Assembly (NCBI GenBank): GCA_963855995.1
Contig: OY979716.1
Coordinates: 52,952,158 to 53,016,157 of the forward strand
Source: Muricea muricata
Taxonomy: Eukaryota > Cnidaria > Anthozoa > Malacalcyonacea > Plexauridae
DNA length: 64,000 bases
Direction: 5' to 3'
Shown here: piece by piece, positions 32,801 to 43,488 of the stretch
How the letters are laid out: each line of letters opens with the position of its first letter
Numbering within the stretch: position 1 is the stretch's first letter
Position numbers and translations under genes: made by a program
The notes under the pieces: model-generated
What the model saw: the letters and a program-made list of their open reading frames with translations, nothing else
The model's database searches: none
Told to the model about the DNA's origin: nothing

Positions 32801-33218
32801 AATTTATAAGTTGTTGAAGACCGGAGCAATGCCGTGAGGGCAACTGGGCAACATTTTTTACAGTTTTCAAAATTATTGTCTTGCATTATTAGACCTGATT
32901 CAGGTTCATTATTGCTGGCAATGAAGATGTTGCCCCAACAACATTGCTGCATGCTGTTTTCAATAACCTAGAACAACTAATAATTTTAGGCCATGTTGAA
33001 AACAACTCACTATATCCTAGACTTTATTTAAGCACTAAATTCGTTCCTAATCGTTGTTGGACTCAGTAACTTCTGTTATTTCTAATCCTAATAATCGCGG
33101 TATGAATGGTGATGAATAATCTTACAGTATGGTGCTCACGCAGTCGAGGAAGCAGTGGCGTGCCGTGAAGGACTTCAAGAGAGCTTGTAAATATTGAAGC
33201 GCCCTGTTTGTTATCCAT
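29853..33218 (-). CDS. SAM-domain (SAMD3-like) multi-exon gene
   Basis: Seven exons can be traced by GT-AG borders: 33218-33127 (start MDNKQGASIF), 32760-32629 (SAM-like helix bundle DTSDDLLKACNIKGGQIVRI), about 32600-32495 (FPAT end), about 32308-32112, 31795-31447, 31043-30861 and 30183-29853. Family phrases are YPTAEEKQKVTSMVIQKYPF, LVKELMELTYPYRRQ and SPLLIAVEGHVLL. These belong to the SAMD3-like proteins that occur in many copies in cnidarians and fish; function unknown. In the fourth exon the frame must shift by one base before YPTAEEK, so this copy may be a pseudogene or have an unusual acceptor. The last exon ends at the 5' edge of the LINE, with a 23-bp duplication at the junction. 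Confidence 0.6.
29878..29923. repeat. 23-bp tandem duplication at the LINE/gene junction
   Basis: The unit gtacactgacacccactc plus five t occurs twice in tandem (29878-29900, 29901-29923). It lies in the last exon of the SAM-domain gene, near the LINE 5' end. Confidence 0.9.
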
Positions 33219-33999
33219 CGTGCATCTAAGCGATCCTATACCAGCACTAGCTCATTTTAAGAAATTAGTTTTGGATTATTACATGGAAGGGTTTTTCTTA
33301 CATTTTTGTGATAAAAGGTCTGATATAAAAAGTAAGAAACAGTCAATTAGACCACATCATACTTTTGTATTTGCTACAATCACGATATTATATTGACATT
33401 TGGAAGAATGTTTACCGAAAAGATAACTGAATTTTTGAAACAATTTTATTTCTCACCCAAATACAAATTGAGCACAGCCATTGACACAAATTAGCCAAGT
33501 GAACATTAATTAAAGAATACTTACCGACGCTAACTATAAACACATTATTATGCTTGAACGGGAACGCACCACCAATGAATCTTTCCAAAATAATTTTTCT
33601 CGACACTATAACTCTTATAAATCTCAACGACTTTTAAACAGCGAACACCAGGGCGCTTATAATGGGCGGTGAAACGAGCGTGCGCGCGCTGATCAATGTG
33701 TGATGCGGCAGGGGACTGGCACGAGCGTGCTTTCGAACGAAATTGTCAAAGGAGCGACATTTGTTAGTGTTGTGATTGTATCGCTTTTACGTCAAGGAAC
33801 AAGGATATTTCAGTGATTTTTTTAACTAATACAGTTAATATGAAGTTTTCTTCGGCTGGTGACATATAATTAGTTGAAAGAAGCTGTTCAAAAAGATTCT
33901 ATGATGGGTGAAAGCTATGTCTATATCAGTCATTGGCGGATAACAATTTTTAACAACAGATTTAGGCTATGCCAACTGCAACCCCTGGTTAGATCTTTC

Positions 34000-36900
34000 A
34001 GGTACGTAAAGACTAGTTTTCATTTGTATTATATAAGAGATAATGCAAGAATCAGAGTTGAGTATTTTTCTCTGTGTTCACCTAAATACATACAATTTTT
34101 TCTTGTATTTCTGCCGATTTAGTTGGTTCGTTTATTCAAGTTAACCGATTACAATGCATTTTGAGATGAGTTTCCATCTTTTCGTGCAACAATTGAAAAT
34201 TTTTTGCAATTTAAGGAACACTATATAGTAACAACGTCAAACTGTAATGTATTTCAGCCATTTCAGCAAAATACAAAAAACAACTGTCAAGGCTTTTTGC
34301 AAAGCGCTTCACATGTAAAAGTGCTACCCTGGCTTAGAAATTCTTGTGCGCGTAGATGAGACAGTTATCTGTCAATTTTTACTTAAAAGAAACATGATCT
34401 AGTTGAGTATTTTTTTAAAACGTTTTCCTAAGATAGCAATGCCACAAAATCGAAGGTCTTCAGTAAAACCGAACATAGTTTGTCAAAGTGTGATGGCGTG
34501 GATGTGATGGTGTGTACAAAATGACAAATTGCAAAATGGCGGATATTTGTTGTCATCACACATCTTCGTTTCAATACTTAATAGGTAATTGTAAAAAAAA
34601 AAATTTTAAGTTCTTAAATGAAGTTATTTTCAAAACAAAATGTGCGATAAACGACCAGCAAGTGATTCAGGAAGTCCGTCTACTAAGAGGTTTAAGAAAA
34701 CGACTATTGATGTGAATAGTTCAAGTATCAAATTCAAATATGTCGGTTAGAATTAGCACAGTCTATGTCAAGGGACTATGCTAAACTTTCATATGCAATT
34801 CACTTCAGTTTACAACTGCTAAAATAAATGCTAAAGGGTGTTAAACAAATTGCCAAAAATATTTAAAGTGATTCCATTGTTAGCACTTTGCAGATGAAAA
34901 AAAAGGTGATTCTCCTTTCACATATGTGATGTTGCTATTTTTCTTGGTTTCTTAAAAAAACCATCAAGACTAATGGAACTGCCACGTCATGTTGTGATGG
35001 GAGAAAATTATCCAAACAGATTTGCAAAAAAAAATGCAAAACTAATGCAAAAATAGTTTATTTATGAGGGTTGGGATTATTGGTAGATTAATGATTGGAG
35101 TCAACATTATATATCACAATGAGTGTGCACAATGATAATATTAAAGAAAATATTTGAGATGATAATATTAAAGGTATGCATTTGAAGTTAACATTTGTGG
35201 GTTAACCTCACCACAAGAAACTCAAAAAATTCTGAGCTCAAGTTAGGGCATGTAAACATGACCCTCTGCATTCTAGATAGTTGCTCCAACCTCTAAGCTA
35301 TGCTCAGTTTTTTATTCAATAACCATACTTATTCATTTAGTAATGTTACAGGTTCTGCTAAATTCAGAATTTATGAAGAAAATTAAAAAAAAATGTTCCC
35401 AATACCTTTCATGATTTCTTGCCTAAATGCAATTATAATTGATTGCTTTATTGTTGTCATATCCTATAACAGCATTCCTTTCATTCTTCTTCATCACTGA
35501 GGTTATCCAACAAATGTCAACTTGAAATACCATGGATTTGGCATAAAAGATTTACTTCTGGTTTACTTTGAACATTACATTGCCTACCAGTGCACTGAGA
35601 ATAATTATGTACTGATCCAGAATTACTTTCATATAACATACATTCGTACCCTGATATTATAAATGTATATTGTAACAGCCGGAGCTGGTTGTATAAATAA
35701 TGGTAATTGCACTGAGTGGAGTGCAATTTGGTCTGAAATCAAATGCGTGATTACAAAATCGCACCACCGCGAAGCGGGGGCGGGAGCGGGAGGCGGGAGC
35801 GTTGTTTCTTTTAACAAATGGAGAAGATAATGAACTTGTTTGTGCATAAAATCTTGGCCAAAGGAATAGCAAGGTTAGTTTAAACATTCTATCAGCTTTA
35901 TGCGCAATTTAACAGGATTCAACTACGGATTTTTGAGCTAAAACATATTAAATTTATCTGGACTTACTTGTCGCTGCCATATTGCATTTCGAGCTTGTAC
36001 TAGTCATTCAATGTTATTCACAAAGGTTTTATTTCTGTAATGTGTAGCATCATTTGATTTGTTTGGCAACTTAGCTAGTGTTTTATCTGTTTTTCAGTGC
36101 TTGTGTACTAGCCTTTGACTGCCTGAGAAAATAGTATAGGTGATATGAAATTTGTTTATTTTGCTCTTTTGTCACCGTGATCAGATGTTTTTAAAATTTA
36201 TTTGGTAAATTGAATGCATGCAGTTTGATTTGTTTTGTTGGCTAGACTCGGCAGCCATATGCAATTGGGACCAAAAAAGATGCGATTAATGAGCAGTTCT
36301 TTAATCGCACCCAAAATGATGCGATTTGGGGATTAATCGCACTATTTTTGACCAATCAGAATGCTGGAAATACCATTGATTTAAAAATGAATGTAATAAA
36401 GCTCTTAATCACTTTTTAATCACTGTTTTGTAGTTAATCATAGTTAACTTTAATAACTTTTTTATGCAAGGACATAGCCAGGATTGGAAATTTGCCTGTC
36501 CTAAGAACCAGTACCTAATGTATAAGCCTTCTAGGGAAGTCCAGGGAATTTTCTCCCAGAAAAATTTTGAAATGTAATCCATGTAAAGCCCAGAAATGCA
36601 TTTAATACTGCTAAAAAATTCAAAAATGCCCGTCCAAAAACTGATGGACAGGTGCTAGCTAAGCCTCTGTTTTTACGCAACCATCCCCAGCAGGCACTTT
36701 GTTGAATATTGGGTGTGGTGATTACGTGAGTCACATAGGGTTGTTTCTCCTTACAGAGAAATGACTCTGGCAGATACTGTTCACATGATCTGCTAAATCT
36801 GGCACATTTCTAATGAGCTATCTTGAATTCCTTTGTAGGATTGTTAATTAATTACAAAAATTTAATCTGGTGGATTTTAGCAGTTTAGAAGGCCATTTCC

Positions 36901-37490
36901 TACCACAGTTTTTCTCCCAGAGGGGATGGTTACCAAGATGTGATCATCTTTTGTAGCTGGAAATCTTAGTGAGTACTCCAGGCTTAAAATAAATATTTTG
37001 AATTTAGATATATTTGTCGATTTTTTTTAACTGACAATTTTTTTCAGGTTTCAACCTCTGACAAGCTGTACACGAATATCATGGACCAATGTGTATGATC
37101 ACAAATATGGGACAATAAATAAATAAAGACAATAAACTAAGACAATAAATAGCCCATAAAATTATGCAGGTTTTCCCTAAGCCTATTGTCCTTACCATCA
37201 AACCTTGCATTAATGCAATGAATTCTGTGTACATTAAAGCAAGACTAGGTGGTGAGATAATTGCCCTAAGGAAAACCCACATAAGTGCTATTGTTGTGAT
37301 ACAAACATAATTTATATAACTATTGTATGAAATACTTTGTCTACTGACCAGTATTGGTATCAAAAAAAGTATGGATACCATGGCTTAGAAAAAAGTACTA
37401 GCTATCATATCAAAATCAATATACACAGTGTATTGCCTACCAATAATAAGCAAAGTTTGGAAGCTTGATGAAAGTCGTTTACCTTTACTT
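34000..37490. other. Mostly non-coding interior of the 5.3-kb transposon
   Basis: A possible short exon lies at 34639-34733 on the plus strand, beginning MCDKRPASDSGSPSTKRF with a basic Ser-rich character. GC-rich copies of cgggag lie near 35775-35800. The motif gcgatt[at] recurs near 36275-36335. I recognise no other gene. Confidence 0.4.
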
Positions 37491-37499
37491 TTAATATAG

Positions 37500-38876
37500 T
37501 TAAGCTGTGTCAATATTTTTCACAGTTATGTTTCCTGTTTTAAAAACTTCAAGTAGTGTTGTAATTTGCTTGCCTTTCTTCTTTCCCAAAAATGATGCCT
37601 TTCCTACTGACTTCAATATTGTTGCAAGTTCTTTCCCAGTAAGTTTCCAAAGTAATTCTTTCTGCTTTAACTGAGATTGAATAGTTAAACTGTTTAAAAA
37701 ATGATTAATGGTAACAGATGTTAAATCCCCAGATCTTAACTGGTTGATTTCTTCATTTACTATAACATTTTTACAGGAGTGATGCGAAATTGCTTTAGAA
37801 GTAGTCAACCTAAGTTGTTGCCGAATTGCCACGCTACTTTTATGTGGTTTTAAGCCCTTCTTTTCTCGAAGTATTTGCTGTTTTGATTTTATAAAGAAAG
37901 CCACTATTGTTTGGAGAACAATGACCGATGTTGCATCTGACTTTGATGACAAGTGATCCCATTTTTCTCTTAGCTCCTTACTTCTTGCCATTTTATCTAG
38001 GCAATCAATCAGGATATTTCCCTTTTGAAGAGCAATAGCGTTAGCATCAATTAGTTTTTCAACCAAATTATGAAGGTAAACAAAGAAAGGAACAACATTA
38101 TCATGAACAGTAAATCTAAATTTTCCATCTGCTTGCTTAACATCTTTGCCTACGGCAGAAACTATTTCCAGAGCCTCAACTTTATTGCCATAGAGAATGG
38201 TTGAATCTGCCACACTAGCCTTTGCTGGTATTTTATTTCCACCCTGTGTTAATGTCTCCCTAGTTCGTTTAACTACCCAACCAGCATGATCTTTGATGTT
38301 GGTGAAATCACACTCATCATAAGCCGAAAGATCTATAGTCATTTCACCTTCTTTTTCAGGACTTTCAACAGTAATAGAACTATTACTACTTGAAGACCAA
38401 AAGTACTAAAAAATCTGTTGCAGTAACTTTTCCGAAACTTGAGCATAGTCACTACCCTGACTTGCTGCATTAGCAAATAATCTCTCCCATGACCATTTAA
38501 TTGCACAATGTTGAAAACTAGAATGTCTTTTTTCAGCAAATAATACTTCCAAGCTTATTGCATATTTTTGAGAGTGTTTTTCGGCTCCAGTCTGGCTAAA
38601 ACAATCATCAAACAAACACAAAATGTTTTGTAGAAACTCTTTTATGAGAGCAGACTTACTCTCGTCTAATGCTGCTTTCATTGCCAGATTTAAAATACAG
38701 TTCTCGCTTGATGGCGGCTTGTAGACTTTTAAGAGTGTTTACAGAAATCCAGAAAAACTTTCTGTTGTAGTATTGGGAGAGATCTTGCAATATTGATCTC
38801 TATTAGAACTTGTGCCACTTCCATCTTCTTCGTCTAAGAAAAACTCCGTATATTCCGAGCAATTTGCAGTCGCCAT
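37500..38876 (-). pseudogene. Unrecognised protein of the 5.3-kb transposon
   Basis: The frame from ATG 38876 (MATANCSEYTEFFLDEEDG) continues without shift to a stop at 37500, broken only by TAA near 38744 and TAG near 38405, about 458 codons in all. The C-terminal 280 residues (38342-37500) are intact. Visible features are an acidic N-terminus, KWSWERLF, HAGWVVKRTRETL, a helical middle and a Lys-rich end (LGKKKGKQIT). No zinc finger, DDE motif or recombinase motif is evident to me. Because it is the only gene in a structurally complete transposon, it is presumably its transposase or part of one. That is inference from context. Confidence 0.55.
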
Positions 38877-39252
38877 GTTTGTTTTTCTAGCTAATTTGTT
38901 ACCAGTCTTCTGCATCACATGTCGATCAGCGCGCGGGCGCTCGTTTCACGGCCTATTATATAAGCGCCCTGGCGAACACAACAGCGAAAAGAATAGAAAT
39001 TTAAACCTCGCGGGATTACAAGCTTATCGTTTTGCGATCACGTGGTGCAATATTTCCATAAATGGCGCGACGGTACCCCATCACTGATTTGGAATTCACT
39101 GGAGTGTCCCTAGGTGCCCCCCAAAGTGTCCATACTGCCCTCATGGTGTATAATTGCTGATAACCATTATTGTACACTTGTTGCACTGGCAATTTTTTCG
39201 ATCTTTTTGACCTGCAAATTTGTTGAAGTACAATTTATAATGTTTTGTTAAA

Positions 39253-41310
39253 GTGGAACGCTATCGATGTAATGTATGTCTGGAATTTGTTGCGGAGTCC
39301 ATACATTTACTGTTAACACATATCGGTCGTATACACAGAAATGAGCCGAATTTCCACGTGGTTTGTGGTCTGAATGGTTGTGCTAAGACATACAAAAATT
39401 TCTGGTCATTTCGCACTCACCTTATTCGCAAGCATGGCATTGTCACAGCAAAGGAAGGAATTGAAGGGAATCGCCAAGATTTAAACCAGGACCACAATGA
39501 GGACGACGGCATAAATGAAATCGGTGTTCAAATAGAGGCAGAAGGGCAAGAAGACAACTTTGACCGAGAAATCGACTTATCAAAAACGAACGCTTTGTGT
39601 ATACTAAAATTTAAGAAAACAACTCGCGTCCCTCAAACAATTGCCGATTCCTTTGTTGATAATGCTACCCAGGTAACTCGAGCTAGTGTATTTTTTATGA
39701 TCAGGAGTCACGAACTGTCTACGGAAAGCTGGAATTGACATCAACACTGTTCATGGACTGAATGAGTTGTTTGACGAAGACAATTCAATTGCCAACCCGC
39801 TTAAAGATATTTACAAGGAGCCTCTTCAGTATAGATAGTACAAAGACGAATTTAATCTTGTTGTAAGTAAAAGTACTGGTGAATGTAATTTCATTGTTCA
39901 TGCCTGGACTTAGCTTAATAGAAATTTTGTGGGAAGGAAATATGGGAGAGGGTAGGGAAATTACCCCCCCTCTCCAACATTCTTGTTGTTCTGTTGAATT
40001 TTGCTTTGTCATTTTAGAGAACCTAATACCTTTCATATAATTTTGACTCTACTACCCACATTGGCAACTTTAGTTTTACTCCATGCCCTAACGTTTATTA
40101 TAATTTGAAAATATTAAAATGCACTAATTGTATTTATTCTTTTTTGTCTGCTTACAGACTTGGGCCACTTGTGCGAAGCTGGTGCATGCGTTATGAGGCC
40201 GGGCACCATTATTTTAAACGATTGGCTATCTCCATGGGCAATTTCATTAATTTGCCATATTCCCTATCTAAACGGCATCAGAAAGGTGTGTCATATCGAC
40301 TCCAAACATCAGAAGGTGCATGCAGTTCTTTTATTTCAAAAGGAATTGAAGTTGGTCCAGGTACATTGTAATATAGAGTTAAATACTCATCCTACCCAGC
40401 AAAAAATCACCCTCAATTTTTTCATATGAAGATTTCACTTTTGGTATATACCGTGCTTTTTCCAAGTCTTTATAGAAGAAAAGTGATTTTTGCTGGGCAT
40501 GATATAGCATAGTATGTATAATCTACACTTGGATGTTGCATAATTTTAAACAATGTTATATATCTTCTATCCATTCCAATTCAAATCAGCCCACTCTGTT
40601 TTAATGTGAAATAGCTAATAGTATAATCAGAATTTTTGAACCTGTTTTACTTCTTGATAAGTAAAATGCTGTGTGTTGGTGATGTGGATTATATGCAGGT
40701 CATTGAAACTGAGGTTCCCGGCATTGCTGAAAATACTGCTTTATACCAGTATGTTATTTAATTTGTCACTTCATTCATTCAACAAATTTAGTGATCTTGC
40801 ACCAGTGTCCACTGCTTATGACCATTTGAAATATGTCATAACTGAATATAATGGGCTTAAGCTGCATTGCACTGGTGCAGTTATAAAATTTTGTAGTAAT
40901 GAAATATATTCCTGGCCATTTTTGAAAGATACATTTTAAATGTGGATATTTAGATAATGATTCTTTTGATCTTCAGTAGAGCTAAATGGATTTCAGTTTC
41001 TGGGACAAAATACAAGATTGGTGCCATCCTTCATATTGGTCATGACAATGATCAATTTCCACAGTTTTGGAAAATCAAACAAATTTGTGTAGTCAACAGC
41101 AATGTCGATAAAGCAATGTTTGTTGTTTCAAAAAAGGACATGTTAATGTTTGATGAACATTATCAGGCGTACAAAATTGATGCACCTATCCAAGAGTACA
41201 CTAAAGTATTTTATGCTCAAGATTTTACTTGTCATTTGCCGTTCAGTGAAATCAAGCCCTTCAGATGTCAGGCAAAATATGTTTGCTTGAGATACGAAAT
41301 TGAACTTTAA
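39253..41310 (+). pseudogene. C2H2 zinc-finger multi-exon gene of a cnidarian/fish multi-copy family
   Basis: Exon 1 (39253-39862) starts MERYRCNVCLEF and shows two C2H2-like fingers: C-x2-C...H-x4-H and VCGLNGCAKTYKNFWSFRTH with HLIRKH. An acidic linker and ALCILKFKKTTRVPQTIADSF follow. Further on are GIDINTVHGLNELFD and a TAG at 39837 in the LQYR*YKDEFNLV context. Exon 2 (about 40157-40361) reads LGPLVRSWCMRYEAGHHYF and SKRHQKGVSYRLQTSEG. The last exon (about 40977-41310) reads AKWISVSGTKYKIGAILHI through VCLRYEIEL. I recognise the GPL..WCMRYEAKH and GTKY blocks from long uncharacterised C2H2 proteins that occur in many copies in these genomes. A stop and a probable frame change near 39690 suggest a pseudogene. 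Confidence 0.65.
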
Positions 41311-41319
41311 TAATAATAA

Positions 41320-42318
41320 TAATGTACAAGTAGCTTTAAATTGAAAATAGAATGGGCCATGCCATTAACACAAGCAACCCCCACGAGGAGCCCTTTCACA
41401 ATCCCTATGGGATATCTGCATGCTATTTTTGTAAGTTATCCCATAGGATATATGTACTAACTCTCATTGGATACTATTTTTTCTCTCTTTGATATTATTT
41501 TTCTTGCAGTTTTTTTAAATTCTTTGACGTGCTCCCCTTTCCTCCCACACTGGATATCCACACCCATTATTGGGGGGGGGGGGGTGATGCCTATAGTGAA
41601 TGGAATGACCCAATGCTGCCACATCATTTTATCATCTTGTCATGTTTCAGATCTGTCCGTCCTTTAACCAAGCTATTATCAACGTGGTAGCAACAATGAA
41701 AAACGTGCTTATACAAGAATATATGTTTTCAGATTTCTGGTAAATTATTGGCTTAAGAGCTGTTAAAAGAACAGACTCAAAACTTCTAAACACTCAGTCA
41801 AAAAATGGTTTAGGTCTGCATTATCATTACAATTTGAAAATTTCACCCGTTGCTGCCCTCTATAGGCTAGGGACTTGGTTGAAGGCCGTATTGGGTGTAA
41901 TGTGGTGGCAACTATGATATAAAGGTAAATGCCTTTGTGGTATTACAACAGAGAAATATAATTAACGTAACAAAAATTTTTACCTGCTGAAACTTGAAAA
42001 GTCATTTTAATTGTTTTCAAGCCTAAAATAGCAGAACTGTTACATTTTTATAGGAGGCAGTTGTTATTTGTCCCTCAAATACATTTAAAATTACCGATAA
42101 GGCTTCTATATCAAGCGCTAAGAATAGCATTTCATTCGCCATTTTGAATAAATTGATTTTCGTGTAGTGCTAATTTGACACTCTCGATTTGACACTGTAA
42201 AGGATGTTAATTTAGCACCTTAAAACTAACTGACAACCTTGTTGTGCTAAATTAGCACCCAAATGGGTGCTAAAATAACACCCGCTATTTAACACCACAA
42301 GTAGGTGCTAATATAGCT
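41320..42318. other. Intergenic, with TAGCACC-rich patch
   Basis: No gene. A 13-base G run lies near 41573. Around 42165-42330 the words gtgctaa, ttagcacc and gggtgctaaa alternate in both orientations and would form several small hairpins; this is perhaps a MITE relic. Confidence 0.45.
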
Positions 42319-42690
42319 TCAAATTAACAGTGCATCATTAAAAAAGGAAGTTAGTAAATCAATTAAATTGTAGGTTTCGATGGATTTACCTGTGACAGTG
42401 ATCAATTTGTTGGTCTTCCCTTGCCATTTTAAGGACAAACTATCTGAAGTAAACAGCTTGACTTCGCCGCCAGGCGATGACCACTTTCCAGAGAGTTTTA
42501 ATTTGTCCGATACAAATTGCCTCAGATCGTCTATTGTACCGTGCCAATAAAGCTTTTCGTCAGTAATTCTTAACTTGCAATTAGTCGGATCAGCAGCCGT
42601 ACTTTGTAGAGGATAAACTTTGAAATTTAAGATAGCAGACACCAGATAGGCAGAGCTTTGATATGCACGTCTGCACCGTATGTACTGCAC
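42319..42690 (-). CDS. Exon with KWSSPGG domain
   Basis: The minus-strand open stretch contains [20 protein letters not shown] followed by [20 protein letters not shown] and ITVTG. This compact domain recurs in many uncharacterised cnidarian proteins. The 5' side runs directly into a 450-bp microsatellite and the 3' side into AT-rich sequence, so this is an isolated exon. A splice donor after the TGKSIE region is possible. No function is known to me. Confidence 0.5.
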   Translation of the reverse strand: MQYIRCRRAYQSSAYLVSAILNFKVYPLQSTAADPTNCKLRITDEKLYWHGTIDDLRQFVSDKLKLSGKWSSPGGEVKLFTSDSLSLKWQGKTNKLITVTGKSIETYNLIDLLTSFFNDALLI

Positions 42691-42697
42691 AGAATCG

Positions 42698-43152
<455 letters not shown>

Positions 43153-43233
43153 TTTATAAAAACTTTTGAAAGAGTGCTCAATCGATATCCAGAGCATAAT
43201 TAATTTATTTATACGACTCAACAAATTCCACTA

Positions 43234-43295
43234 GGCATCTTTATTACTAACTAGTTTCGTACCACAAGATGTGGCACTCATCAGATAAAGTAGCC
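43234..43295 (-). ncRNA. Type I hammerhead ribozyme of the Penelope element
   Basis: On the minus strand: stem I strand ggctactttat; core CTGATGA; stem II gtgccac, loop atctt, gtggtac; GAAA. A 2-bp stem III follows, with A-C pairing G-T around the loop tagtta, then cleavage triplet GTA and stem I strand ataaagatgcc. Stem I pairs six bases (ctttat/ataaag), then two mismatches, then ggc/gcc. All invariant core bases are present. Cleavage would fall between plus-strand 43245 and 43244. Very short stem III is characteristic of hammerheads reported in Penelope-like elements. Confidence 0.85.
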
Positions 43296-43488
43296 TAATA
43301 ACTATTCATTAAAACTTACAATATTTATGTACAAATGGTTAAGACTTTAAAATTTTAATCCTATTTACAGAGCACGCAAAACAATTAGTATGGTATTTGA
43401 TAATCTGACAGGACGCGGAAATATCAACAACATTATAATAAAGCGCATACAGGTCAATATTGCGCGGAATTTTCAAATATATTGTTAT

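Larger units (their letters stand above)
33649..38971 (-). mobile_element. 5.3-kb DNA transposon of undetermined superfamily, 8-bp TSD
   Basis: The left end cagggcgcttataatggg and the right end (reverse complement) cagggcgcttatataatagg share about 60 bases of imperfect inverted repeat. This includes gtgaaacgagcg and the GC-rich cgcgcgctgatc. The exact octamer gcgaacac flanks both ends (33641-33648 and 38972-38979). The only substantial coding block is a minus-strand gene starting 95 bases inside the right end (37500-38876). An 8-bp duplication fits hAT, P, Zisupton or Merlin groups, but no transposase motif of these was recognised. It sits about 430 bases upstream of the SAM-domain gene. Confidence 0.88.

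Noticed and set aside
37079-37381. Hydrophobic 100-residue minus frame resembling a membrane protein
   Set aside because: AT-rich non-coding interior of a transposon gives hydrophobic codons by composition; no start context or relatives.
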